Positions 51,953 through 61,600 of a stretch of DNA of 64,000 nt are shown here, one piece after another. The notes below the pieces were generated by a model. That model saw only the letters and a program-made list of their open reading frames with translations, ran no database searches and had not been told where the DNA came from. The stretch is from contig CALJKV010000110.1 of the NCBI GenBank assembly GCA_937974245.1, forward strand, positions 186,001-250,000, written 5' to 3'. The position numbers and the translations under genes were made by a program. Positions within the stretch are counted from its first letter, which is position 1. Each line of letters begins with the position of its first letter. The stretch is from an uncultured Chloroflexota bacterium (lineage in GTDB: Bacteria > Chloroflexota > Anaerolineae > Aggregatilineales > Phototrophicaceae).

Positions 51953-53485
51953 CTAGCGCACCGGGTAGTATTTGTGGTTGGTAGCTTGCAGGCTGGCGGT
52001 AGTCCCTTGCCGGATAGCCCCCAACACCTGATTGAGCTTATCAGTCTCTTTCTGTTTACGGAGTGGGATATTGAGTTTGTATTTCCACTCCTGCACGCGT
52101 CCACTGCTGTCGCGGAACGAAAAACGCATATCGCCAGCCGTGCGCTCAATCTGCCCCAGCGCGGTATAAGGCACAACCAGGAAAGTCGAGTCAAGGATAT
52201 AGGCGCAATCGGCAGGCAGGGCAGTCGCATCGGGTGACCACACCTCATGGTCAAGGCCGAATTTCACCACCTGGCCCATTACCCAATCTACCTCACTATA
52301 CGACCCCAGGAGAATCAGACGCTGGTTGGTGAACAGGGCATGACCTATATGTGGCCCCATGACACCGCCGAAATTAACTCCCTGCTGAGCGTATAGCAAC
52401 CATTCACCCTGATGGGGATACAGCTTATTGTGGAACTTGAAGCGTCCATTCTTGAAGGGTTCGACCTGGTGACTCTTGACATAGTGCTCTTTTTGCACCT
52501 GCCGCTGGGCGATCACCTTAGCAGAGTCAACAAACTTCTTGACTTCGGTATCGAAGGCGATGAGATTGTCACGGTTCATTGAGATCATTCCCTGCCCCGC
52601 TAGATCGAGCACCAGCCAGATCCCATAAATCATCAGCGAGCCACCGATATCAATTTGCGCTCTGCTGCCATATACCCCCTGCATTGCGCCGAGCTGTATC
52701 ATCATCAGAACGCACCACCCGGTTGTTCCCTTCAGGAAGCTGTACGCCCGTCCCGTCGCGCCGGGAATCCGCCCGAACACCCGTAACGCCATATACGCCT
52801 GAACCAGCCCCATGATTGAATTGATGACACCGAGGATGCTCTGTAACGGGTCATTTATCGAAAGCTGCCAGAGTCCGACTCCGCCAACCGCTGCCGCGCC
52901 TGCCAGAATCACCAACGCCGTAATTGCTGACGCACCGGAAGGTGTAGGTCTGCCCTGAATGACGGGAGCACTTGTTGATCGTATGGCTGGATGTTGCTGA
53001 GTGTTGGCGCTGACGGTAGCCTGAACTGGAGGGGCTGCCACTCGAACCGCTGGATGTTGCTGAGTGTCGGAAATGATGCTTGGCTGAACTGGCGCAATCG
53101 CCCCTTGTACCGCTGGATGTTGCTGTGTATCGGCACTGATGGTTGGCTGAACTGGCGCAATCGCCCCTTGTACCGCCGGGTGCTGTTGGGTATCGGCACT
53201 GAAGGTAGTTTGTGGAATTCTGGAGACGAATTCCGGTTCTTTTACCAGAGCCGGCAGGCGTTGTTTAAGCTGTTGGGCATTTTCGTTGTTCGGCGCGAGT
53301 TTCAGCAGGCGGTCGAGCGCGTGGTGCTTTTCCTTCAAATTCGGGCTGGCGTTCGCTAGTGCCCACAGGATGTATTTATCGTCTGGGCTATTCGCAGCCA
53401 GAGAGCGCAGTCTTTGTACTGCCTGCTGCTTGTCCCCATTTTTATACAGGGCAATGGCTTGTTTAGTTTCGAGTTGAATGTCCAC
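51953..53485 (-). CDS. membrane protein with N-terminal TPR-like helices and QQHPA tandem repeats
   Basis: 510 residues. Residues 1-85 look like TPR helices (TKQAIALYKNGDKQQAVQRL, KYILWALANASPNLKEKHHALDRLLKLAPNN). Residues ~95-178 are four 21-residue repeats, each with D/N-T-Q-Q-H-P-A. Then come about four hydrophobic helices (ITALVILAGAAAVGGVGLW, ILGVINSIMGLVQAYMAL, GWCVLMMIQLGAMQGVYG, LMIYGIWLVLDLAGQG) and a ~200-residue cytoplasmic-type C-domain with GHALFTNQRLILLGSYSEVDW, VPYTALGQIERTAGDMRFSF, similar in style to PH-like or GRAM-like lipid-binding sandwiches. Function unknown. The 279-base upstream region has no recognised gene. Confidence 0.7.
   Translation of the reverse strand: MDIQLETKQAIALYKNGDKQQAVQRLRSLAANSPDDKYILWALANASPNLKEKHHALDRLLKLAPNNENAQQLKQRLPALVKEPEFVSRIPQTTFSADTQQHPAVQGAIAPVQPTISADTQQHPAVQGAIAPVQPSIISDTQQHPAVRVAAPPVQATVSANTQQHPAIRSTSAPVIQGRPTPSGASAITALVILAGAAAVGGVGLWQLSINDPLQSILGVINSIMGLVQAYMALRVFGRIPGATGRAYSFLKGTTGWCVLMMIQLGAMQGVYGSRAQIDIGGSLMIYGIWLVLDLAGQGMISMNRDNLIAFDTEVKKFVDSAKVIAQRQVQKEHYVKSHQVEPFKNGRFKFHNKLYPHQGEWLLYAQQGVNFGGVMGPHIGHALFTNQRLILLGSYSEVDWVMGQVVKFGLDHEVWSPDATALPADCAYILDSTFLVVPYTALGQIERTAGDMRFSFRDSSGRVQEWKYKLNIPLRKQKETDKLNQVLGAIRQGTTASLQATNHKYYPVR
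52952..53203. repeat. four tandem 63-bp coding repeats
   Basis: Inside the gene 51953-53485. Period 63 bp (21 residues). The QQHPA core recurs at residues 100, 121, 142 and 163. Copies one and two are nearly identical in protein (SADTQQHPAVQGAIAPVQP); three and four have diverged. Confidence 0.85.
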
Positions 53486-53764
53486 AGAATGGATTCCTTC
53501 CCCCTGTTACTTTTTTTCAAGTGTACTTTGCCTAAATCGCCACAAAACTTAAGGATTATGTTATTTGTAAATAATGCACCATATGCTTTGGGGAATTTAA
53601 TAGAAAGGCGCCTAAATATGGATTTAGGGAGGAGCAAGCGTAGGGCAAAGCAGTGGTTCTATTGGTACATGATGAAGACATTCGAGCGAGGCGCGGTTTG
53701 TGCCGCCTCGTCTGGTATAACCCGTTCGCGGGGTGAGTGATGGGGAATAGCTGACCAGGGCGGA

Positions 53765-54445
53765 TCAGGCCTCAGCCAGCCGCCCGTCTTGCAGGTGGTA
53801 AACCACGTCCGCTTCGTCCATCGCCTGCGGGTCGTGCGTGACAATCACCATCGTCAGGCCCTGTTCACTCGTCAAATGGCGCATCACATTCAGCACGCGC
53901 CGTCCGGTGTGGCTGTCTAACTGCCCGGTGGGTTCGTCCGCCAGGATGATCTCCGGGTGAGCGACCAGGGCCCGCGCAATCGCCACTCGCTGCTGTTCCC
54001 CACCGCTGAGTTCATACGGGCGGTGCTTCGCCCGTTCCCGCAGTCCTACCATTTCAAGCGCCTCCAGCACCCGGTGTTCCCGCTCTTTGCGCTCCAGGCG
54101 GCGCATTCGTAGCGGTACACTGACATTCTCCGCCGCGCTCAACAGCGGCAGCAGCCCGAAGTGCTGGAAAATGAAGCCGATTTTCTCCCGGCGCAGCGCG
54201 GTGCGGGCGGCTTCACTCAGGGTGTACAAGTCCGTGTCGTGAATCCATACCTGCCCCTCGTCGGGTTGATCCAGGCCGCACAACAGATTCAATAGCGTCG
54301 TCTTGCCCGCGCCAGAGCGCCCGGCAACAGCCGTCATGACACCCGGTTGGATGTCCAGTGATACCGCGTTGATGGCGTGGACATCAGCTCCCGCCCCTCG
54401 ATAAACGCGGTGCAAATTATGGGTGCGGATAATCGAGTCATTCAT
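53765..54445 (-). CDS. MacB/LolD-type ABC transporter ATPase
   Basis: 226 residues from ATG 54445 with GAGGGAG upstream; the longer upstream frame overlaps the previous gene and is rejected. Walker A AGRSGAGKTTLLN, Q-loop FIFQHFGLLP, signature ELSGGEQQRVAIARAL, Walker B IILADEPTGQLD and switch His VIVTHDP are intact. Length and the L-L-P-L-L-S-A-x-E-N-V block place it with the MacB/LolD class that powers FtsX-type permeases. It overlaps the preceding ATPase gene by eight bases and is the last gene of the exporter operon. The hairpin CGAGGCG/CGCCTCG (53687-53710) beyond it lacks a T-tract. Confidence 0.93.
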   Translation of the reverse strand: MNDSIIRTHNLHRVYRGAGADVHAINAVSLDIQPGVMTAVAGRSGAGKTTLLNLLCGLDQPDEGQVWIHDTDLYTLSEAARTALRREKIGFIFQHFGLLPLLSAAENVSVPLRMRRLERKEREHRVLEALEMVGLRERAKHRPYELSGGEQQRVAIARALVAHPEIILADEPTGQLDSHTGRRVLNVMRHLTSEQGLTMVIVTHDPQAMDEADVVYHLQDGRLAEA

Positions 54446-55319
54446 GGGTGTCTCCCTCTTCAGCGTCGCCGTTGGCGTTGTAAATACCGATATGGTCATC
54501 GTGCAACTGCAACCTGACGAGATTTTCCATTTCCAGCGCTTCCAGGTAAGCGTGGGGAAGCTGTAAACGTCCGGTGCGGTCAAGTACGGCGAATTCTTCT
54601 TCCGTGAGCGCGACTCCCGCCTCATCACGGCGGCGCAGCACCTCGATACTGGCGCGGCCATCGCGCATTCCCACCACGCGATTCACCCGGCTGGCGACCT
54701 GGTAATCGTGCGTCACGATCACGATGGTCACACCATACTCGTTATTCAGCGTGTGCATTGTGTCGAACAACGTCCCGGCGGATTCGCTGTCCACTTCCCC
54801 GGTGGGTTCATCTGCCAGCAGTAGCTGTGGCAGATTCGCCATCGCCACCGCCAGCGCGACCCGCTGCTGTTCCCCGCCGCTGAGCTGCTGCGGGTGTGCC
54901 GCCATCCTATCCCCCAGCCCGACCTGTTCCAGCAGAGTACGTGCCCGTTTCTGCCGTTCCCGTCCGGTCAGGCTGTTGAAGGCCATCGGCATCTCGACGT
55001 TTTCCAGCGTGGAAAGATAGGGCAGCAGGTTAAGTGATGTTTGCTGCCAGATGAAGCCCACTACGTTGCGGCGGTAGTTCACCTGGTCACGGCGTTTCAT
55101 CTCGGTCAGGTTATGCGTCCCTACCCGCACTTTCCCGGCGGACGGCACATCCAACCCGCCAAGCACATTCATAAGCGTGGACTTGCCCGACCCTGACGGG
55201 CCGATCAGGGCGATCATATCCCCCTGTTCCACTGTCAAATCCAGTCCTTGCAACGCAACCACTTCCAGGTCAGCGACTTTATGGATTTTGACGAGGTTTT
55301 CACATTCAATAAAGGCCAT
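54438..55319 (-). CDS. MacB/LolD-type ABC transporter ATPase with C-terminal extension
   Basis: 293 residues. Walker A IGPSGSGKSTLMN, Q-loop FIWQQTSLNLLP, signature QLSGGEQQRVALAVAM, Walker B LLLADEPTGEVD and switch His IVIVTHDYQ are intact. About 60 residues follow the core (EVLRRRDEAGVALTEEEFAV to the acidic end DAEEGDTHE), containing RTGRLQLPHAYLEALEM, a wing seen in other Gram-positive and Chloroflexi ATPases of this class. Begins one base after the stop of the upstream permease gene and overlaps the next ATPase gene. With two non-identical ATPases, a heterodimer is likely. Confidence 0.93.
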   Translation of the reverse strand: MAFIECENLVKIHKVADLEVVALQGLDLTVEQGDMIALIGPSGSGKSTLMNVLGGLDVPSAGKVRVGTHNLTEMKRRDQVNYRRNVVGFIWQQTSLNLLPYLSTLENVEMPMAFNSLTGRERQKRARTLLEQVGLGDRMAAHPQQLSGGEQQRVALAVAMANLPQLLLADEPTGEVDSESAGTLFDTMHTLNNEYGVTIVIVTHDYQVASRVNRVVGMRDGRASIEVLRRRDEAGVALTEEEFAVLDRTGRLQLPHAYLEALEMENLVRLQLHDDHIGIYNANGDAEEGDTHE

Positions 55320-55320
55320 C

Positions 55321-58300
55321 TTAGTCCCCTATCCGCAGCGCATCTGCCTGCCCGGTTTGTTGGTAAGCCAGCCCAAGCGCCAGCAGCAGCGCCGTGAACG
55401 ACCCGACCAGCGCCGCCAGCAGCAGCGCCACAGCGCCCAGGGGGAGTTGCAAAGTTGTTCCCCCGACCAGCGTTAGAAACGGCAGAATCACGGTTGCCAT
55501 CAACACGCCAAGCAGGACGCCTACCACCAGTGCCGGGGTGATAAAGGCCGCCTGCTCGACCAGCAGCAGTCCCAGCAGGTGGCCGCGTCGCCAGCCCATT
55601 GCCCGCAGCACGGCGAACGATACCGCCCGGCGCCGCAGTGACATTCCCAGGTAAAACGCGAAATCCAGCAGAATCAACGCCAGTGCCAGCCAGAACCCGG
55701 CGAAGAGTATCCCACTCACGCCGTTTGCCAGCGGGTCACGCTGGACAGCCTGATAACGTTCCCAGGCGGTGTTTATGTTTGTGACCCCTGGCAAGGCATC
55801 CACCGCACTCAATAAATCATCCGGCGGCTGACGTTCTTCCAGGTTCAGCCACAGGCGGTTGGCAGTATAGGCAGTCATGGTGCGTAGCCGGGCATTCGCC
55901 TGGAGTTGCAGTTGCTCACGATCCGCTACCAGGAATGCATCATCCGGGTGTGTGCCGGGAAAATTCGTCACTAGCCCAACCACCTGATAGGTGAGCACCG
56001 TCTGGTTAACTGGTTCACGCCCGGTTGTCCAGTCCAATCGTGTCGTGAAGGTTGCGCCGATCATATCTGCTCCGCCCAGATTGAAACGACGAGCGAACCC
56101 CGGCGATACCAGGGCAGGCATCGCACCTGACTGAGACCGCCAATAGAGTGTAGGGGGCTGCGGCGTAAAGGGCAGCGATTCGTATACTACGCGCAAACTA
56201 CTGTTGCCTTCGGTGTGGATGTCATTTTCCGTCGCCAATGAAAGCACCTCCCCAATTTGCCGTGAGTCCGCGCCCCATCGCCACTGCTCGCGGGTTACTT
56301 CATCAAAATGGTTCAGGATGGTTTCGCTGCCGTCCGTATCCACCGCTACCAGGTTATCCAGGTAGACCACATGCCGGAAACGCGGCGTATCATCTTCGAG
56401 GCGCGATGCAAAACGAATACCCGCCAGCCGCCAGGTGCCGGAAGGGAGATCACTCGTATTCGCTGTGAAAGTCACGAACTCGCGTGAAAGAGTCGGGTCA
56501 ATTGTCGTCAGTGGCAGCGCCACCGGCAGGAAATCACTGTTGTACAGGATGAGCAGCAGCCGGGTCTCTACCGGGGTCACGGTGTCCTCATCCGGTAGGG
56601 CGTACACATCCAGCCGGATATTGGCGACGGATTCCGGCAGGGGTTCACCGGGCAAGGGCGGGGCGTCTGCGTCCGCCAGCATCGTGAGCGTGTCGCCATA
56701 AAATGACAGCCCGGCCATATCCGCGCCGTACAACATGACCGGCGGGGAGCCTTCAATATTTTCCGCCCAATTGACGGCCATCACCGGGGCGGCCTGGGTC
56801 ACACCCGGCAGCGTTGACCAATCGGCAGCGAAGAGCGTCCCCGGTCTGAATGTGACGAGTGTATCCGCACCGATTTCATCCCGCGCCACCTGCCATGCCC
56901 CGGCATCACGGGTATGGGCTAAGGCCAGTGAAGCCGTTCCAAGCGCCAGTGTCCCCATAATGAGCAGCACCAGTTGTGCATAGTGGTTCGGGTCGCGTTC
57001 AACATTCCACAACGGGAGCTGTACCATGAGATTGTTGAACGGCTGGAAGAGCAGGCCGAGCAACTTCATCAAGGCTGGGAATAAACGCAGGCAGAGCAGG
57101 GCGAACCCGGTCAAAACCAGCACCGGTCCTAATAGATTGAATGGGTCACTCAGCCCTACCGCCGCCCCGTTTGCAGTGACGGCGCGGATTAACGCCGCCG
57201 GGTCTTGCAGTAGCGGCTCTAAACTCAGGTCGCCACTGAGGAAGAAGTACAGCCGGGCAGTGAACCCAAGCCCGACGACCAGCAGCATGATGTCCAGGTA
57301 GTACCGTGCCCAGGCGGGGTTCACAGGGGGACGGCTGGCCGATTGGCGTAAGCGGAGCAAACTGCTGCGCCCCAGTGACAGCGCCGGAAGTGTCAGAATG
57401 ATGACCGCAGCGGCGGCGGCGAAGAGACTCAGCATCCAGGCATTGACAGGAATCTGCGACCAGCCCGGCACGACCAGGAGTCCCGCCTGCGGCCCGATCT
57501 GTGCGAGCAGTCGCACAATCACCCCCGCGCCGAACGGCCCGGCCAGCAGCGCCACCCCACCTAAGAGCAGCGCCGTGACGAACTGGATGTAGATCAACTG
57601 TAGGCTGCTCCCGCCCCGGCTGGACATCATCGCCCATTCGCCCCGCTGTTCTTCCAGGATGAGGGCGGTTGTTGTCACCAGGTTATAGAGCATCAGCACC
57701 AGCACCAGCCCCCCCAGCAAGATAATCGGCGCTTCCGTAGCGGCAATCGTTGCCTCAAACGAGTCCAGCATATCCGTGATGCCTGCTCGAACCGCTGCGC
57801 CGGGGTTTGCCTTGTGAATGCCGGTGTTCAGCCCGGTCAACTGCTCGCTGAAGCCCGGCAAGCCGGCCACGTCCAGTTCACCATAATCCATCCCTAATCG
57901 CCAGACATACTGCTGTTCCTGAATCGCCGGGGTGATTTTCGCCTCGAAATCGGCTTCGGAGATGATAAACGCAAACTCCACCCGCTCGAAATCAATCGAG
58001 AGGGGGACAATCTGCCCGAACAGCCGTGCCTGCCCATCCCAGAAGGGGTCATCCGGCGGAACGGTTGGCTCGACAATGCCTGTGACCTCAACGGTGATGG
58101 CGGTGAACGGGTCTTCGCCCACGATGAAGCGCGAACCTACGCCGAGCGATCCACCAGGGAAGAAGCTCGCCAGCAAATCCCGTGCCGCACGGGTGATAAC
58201 AGTTTCAGCGATACCGTCCTCCCGGCTTTCCGGCGCTTGCCCTTCCACCAGCGTGAACAGGTCGTCGTATTCCCGATAGGCGAACGTCTGGTAACAGTGC

Positions 58301-58656
58301 TGCCTGTCGCTGGTCGGAGCGCTGTGGATGTCGGTTATCGCCGGGTCGTAGATGAAGCCGCATACCACCCCTGCCGTTGTACGGTAAACATATGTGGTTT
58401 GCAGGTAGTCGCCCAGTGTATTTTCGATGACCGGCAACGTATCACTGGCAGAGAAAGGCAGCGCGTCTACCAGGTCAATCCGGTTCTGGCGGGGCGTGAG
58501 TGCATCCAGCCTGAGCTGGAACTCCGCGCCGGTGACTGCCCGAACTAACAGTGGTCCTAGCGCCATGAAGGTCGTTACCAGGCACAGTGCCAGCAGCAGC
58601 ACCCCTACCCGGCGTCGTTCCCGCCACATCCGGCGCAAAATTAACCCCAGCAGCAT
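55321..58656 (-). CDS. giant FtsX-type ABC permease (second of pair)
   Basis: 1111 residues. N-terminal helix (RVGVLLLALCLVTTFMALGPLLV), a ~250-residue extracytoplasmic domain, a first FtsX domain (VLVLMLYNLVTTTALILEEQ, GEWAMMSSRGGSSLQLIYIQF), further helices to ~560, a second large extracytoplasmic domain (~600-960) and a C-terminal FtsX domain (LILLDFAFYLGMSLRRRAVS, FAVLRAMGWRRGHLLGLLLVEQ). The duplicated FtsX layout is that of large MacB/YknZ-like permeases moving lipids, peptides or lipoproteins by a mechanotransmission cycle. Starts two bases after the stop of the upstream permease and ends one base before the ATPase gene. Confidence 0.9.
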   Translation of the reverse strand: MLLGLILRRMWRERRRVGVLLLALCLVTTFMALGPLLVRAVTGAEFQLRLDALTPRQNRIDLVDALPFSASDTLPVIENTLGDYLQTTYVYRTTAGVVCGFIYDPAITDIHSAPTSDRQHCYQTFAYREYDDLFTLVEGQAPESREDGIAETVITRAARDLLASFFPGGSLGVGSRFIVGEDPFTAITVEVTGIVEPTVPPDDPFWDGQARLFGQIVPLSIDFERVEFAFIISEADFEAKITPAIQEQQYVWRLGMDYGELDVAGLPGFSEQLTGLNTGIHKANPGAAVRAGITDMLDSFEATIAATEAPIILLGGLVLVLMLYNLVTTTALILEEQRGEWAMMSSRGGSSLQLIYIQFVTALLLGGVALLAGPFGAGVIVRLLAQIGPQAGLLVVPGWSQIPVNAWMLSLFAAAAAVIILTLPALSLGRSSLLRLRQSASRPPVNPAWARYYLDIMLLVVGLGFTARLYFFLSGDLSLEPLLQDPAALIRAVTANGAAVGLSDPFNLLGPVLVLTGFALLCLRLFPALMKLLGLLFQPFNNLMVQLPLWNVERDPNHYAQLVLLIMGTLALGTASLALAHTRDAGAWQVARDEIGADTLVTFRPGTLFAADWSTLPGVTQAAPVMAVNWAENIEGSPPVMLYGADMAGLSFYGDTLTMLADADAPPLPGEPLPESVANIRLDVYALPDEDTVTPVETRLLLILYNSDFLPVALPLTTIDPTLSREFVTFTANTSDLPSGTWRLAGIRFASRLEDDTPRFRHVVYLDNLVAVDTDGSETILNHFDEVTREQWRWGADSRQIGEVLSLATENDIHTEGNSSLRVVYESLPFTPQPPTLYWRSQSGAMPALVSPGFARRFNLGGADMIGATFTTRLDWTTGREPVNQTVLTYQVVGLVTNFPGTHPDDAFLVADREQLQLQANARLRTMTAYTANRLWLNLEERQPPDDLLSAVDALPGVTNINTAWERYQAVQRDPLANGVSGILFAGFWLALALILLDFAFYLGMSLRRRAVSFAVLRAMGWRRGHLLGLLLVEQAAFITPALVVGVLLGVLMATVILPFLTLVGGTTLQLPLGAVALLLAALVGSFTALLLALGLAYQQTGQADALRIGD

Positions 58657-58658
58657 GG

Positions 58659-61600
58659 CTAAACCTCTCTGGTGGCGTAAACCGCCTGCGAACGCGATAA
58701 CCGGGCGACAATCCAGGCGCTAAAGACCAGTTGTAGCGCCAGAATCAGGCCCAGGATGGCGAAAAAGACAGTTGCTGCCTGTGGGTCGAGATACACCTGA
58801 TAGGGCGGAGTCAGTGGGCCGCCTCCCGCGCTGGTCGAAAGCGCCGGCAAGACAGCTGCGCCCAGCAGCACCCCAATCGCGCTGCCCAGGATGATGGCGA
58901 TGATGACCACCAGCACCTGCTCAACTGTCACGCCGGTGATAATGTGGCGCGTCGAAAGTCCTAATGCCCGCAGCACGACGAACTCACTCTGGCGCGTCTG
59001 CGTGGTGATCCCGGCGTAAGTGAGCAGACTGACAACGCTCAGAATCATCCCAACCAGAAAAGAGAAGTATAACAGGCCGATGACGCCCAGGCTCAGCAGA
59101 TCGGTTTGAAGTCCCTCCTGCACTGCCGCCCGACTGACGACCTGTGCCGGAGGGATTTCCGGAAACTGCGCGGCGTAGGCGGCCAGGAAATCCGAGGGAG
59201 TAGTCCCCGCATCCAACCGCAGCCACAACTCATTGGGTTGGAAGGTTGAACGGGGGCGGCGCTCAAGTGCATAGCGCAGGGTGTCCTGGTCAACCACCAC
59301 GAATGGCCCGTCATCATCGTACAGGGTGGGGAAGTAGCGGATAATATCCGCCACCTGGAAATATAGTGTGGATTGGTCGAGAAAGAGCAGGAAAGTCCCC
59401 CCGGTTTCGATTCCCTGCTGCCGGGCAAAGCGGGTGCTGACTAAGGCCGGTATCGGTTGGATTTCCGTGCCGGGTAGTTCGATATTGTAGCCGCTGGCGA
59501 AGCGGGCTGTGACACGGTTGGGGTAGTCGAGCATCAATCCCCACTCACCATTATTGCCTTCCCACTGCCAAGCCACCTGGATCAACGGTGTATCTGTCGG
59601 GGCGGTGCTGTGTTCTGTCGCGCCGAGCGTGATCGGGATGCTGCCCGCTGTGTTGACGAAGTCCCACTGGCCGTTTTCCAGCCAATCCGTCAGCGGTAGC
59701 ATTTCGGAATCCACTTCCACCTCCAGGTCGCGCAGCGTGAGGAATGAAGGTGATGCAAAAAGGCTGCGGAAACTGACTTGCTGTTCGTTGACCGCGATGG
59801 CCTCAAAATGCAGTTCGCCAGAAAGCCCACTCATGGTTAAGTTACTGGTGAAGTAAAGCCACCCATTTTTCGGGGGGATAAATTCCATTCCCCCATCAGC
59901 CGACTCGCGTGAAAACAAGCTGGTATCCGGTAGCAGCGGTATCAGCGCCACTTTCCCTGATGCATCCCTTACCCGGATGCTGATCGCCAGTTGTTCCAAC
60001 AATCGCTCTGGCAGTGGCTGGAATTCCGGTGGGCGTGGCGGTTCGTCAGGGTTAACGAAAAATATCGTCCCGGTGTAGCCCTCGTACAGCAGCCACACAC
60101 CGATTCTCTGCGCCCCTTCCGGCAGAGTACGTCCCGGCACGGGCAGCGGTTCTTCCTGGCGCGGGATATCCAGCGCTCCTAAGTCATCGCGCCAGTAGGC
60201 GATTTCTGAAATCGCACTATCTACCGCCAGCAGTGTGCCGTTGTTCAGCCGTCCGCCGCTGGTTGAGACTTCCGTGCCAGTCAGCCGTGTGCTGATGCTG
60301 GCAGTCTGAAGGCCGGGTAACATGCGGAGCGCCTCAGCAGAGGGCATGGGTAAGGAACCGCGTCCGCTGCGGTAGTCCAGGCGGACATCGGTTCCGGCGG
60401 CATAATCGGCCTGGTCATCCTGGCTGTGTGTGAGCGTGGTTTGAAAGGTGATGGCGAACAGCCCCAGGCTGACGGCCAGCGCAAGCAGCAGCGTGATGCG
60501 CCCGTAGTGCAGCGGCTCCCGGCTGATCTGCCAGCTTGAGAGTGCCTCAGTCAACCCGCGTCCACCTGCCAGCAGCCGAGCGGTGGTTTCCATCACGCCG
60601 GGGAATAAGCGCAGTGTCACGCTCCCTAGGGCGAAGAACAGCAGCGCCGGGCCAAGCAGGAGCAGTGGGTCTGCCTGTGTGCCTCCGGTCTGTGTTTCGG
60701 CCAGTGCCGAGTCGGTGGTGACTAACCGCAGCACCGCGCCCGCGCCCACCACCAGAAACAGCAGGTCCAGATTGAGCCGCTGCCACCAGGCCTGCTTGCC
60801 GCTGCGCGTGCCACCGCCGCCCGCCAGCACCAGTGGTTGGCGCAGGATGGGGATAAGCGAGACGATCAGCACAACCCAGGCCGCCAGTGCCGCTATCCCG
60901 GCATAGAAATAGGCCGCCGGGTCGAGTAGCAGCGGTATCCGGGTGACGCCGGTAAACAACGGGATCAACAGCCCCAGGAACCGTTGGGCGATCAGTGGGG
61001 CGACCAATGTCGCCACCAGGCAGATGAGCAGGGCTTCCAACCCACGAAAGACCAGAATCTGGCTGTCTGGCGCGCCCCGACTCTGGAGCATGGCGGTTTC
61101 ACGCCGGTCGGTACGCCGTACCAGCGCTCCAATCACCACCAGGAAGAACAACACCAGCGCCCCCAGCTGAAGCAGCAGCAGGCCGAATGGCACACTGAGC
61201 AAGGTTACTTCGGCGGCATACTGGTTCAATACGTCCGGGAGTTGGGTGGTGTAGACCAGGGTGGTATCTTTTCCGGCAGCGGTAGAAAGTGCAGCTTGCA
61301 GCCCTGCCTTGAGGCTGTCCAGACGAACGATGACAGAGTTGATCGCCGGGGCGGGGAGCGCCGCCGGGTCGAACAGGACACGCCAGCCGATCTGTGTGGA
61401 AGTCTGCGGCAGGAAATCAGCCGCGATACGTGACAGCCCCGCCTGTGTGGTGAATACGTTGGCGTCAATCTTGTCGCTGCTCCCTTCCTGTCGTACCGGA
61501 GAAGGGGACAACCAATAGGCGTCCTGCGGGTCGTTTTCACGCCAGATGCCGGTGATACGGGCGCGTATCGGGATGCTGGATTCCCAGCCACGCTGATCGA

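Noticed and set aside
52952..53203. CRISPR-like repeat array
   Set aside because: Units are contiguous 63-bp coding repeats with no spacers, in frame within a membrane protein gene.
53414..53740. 108-codon plus-strand frame upstream of the exporter operon end
   Set aside because: It begins antisense to the QQHPA-repeat gene, lacks a ribosome site and matches no family.
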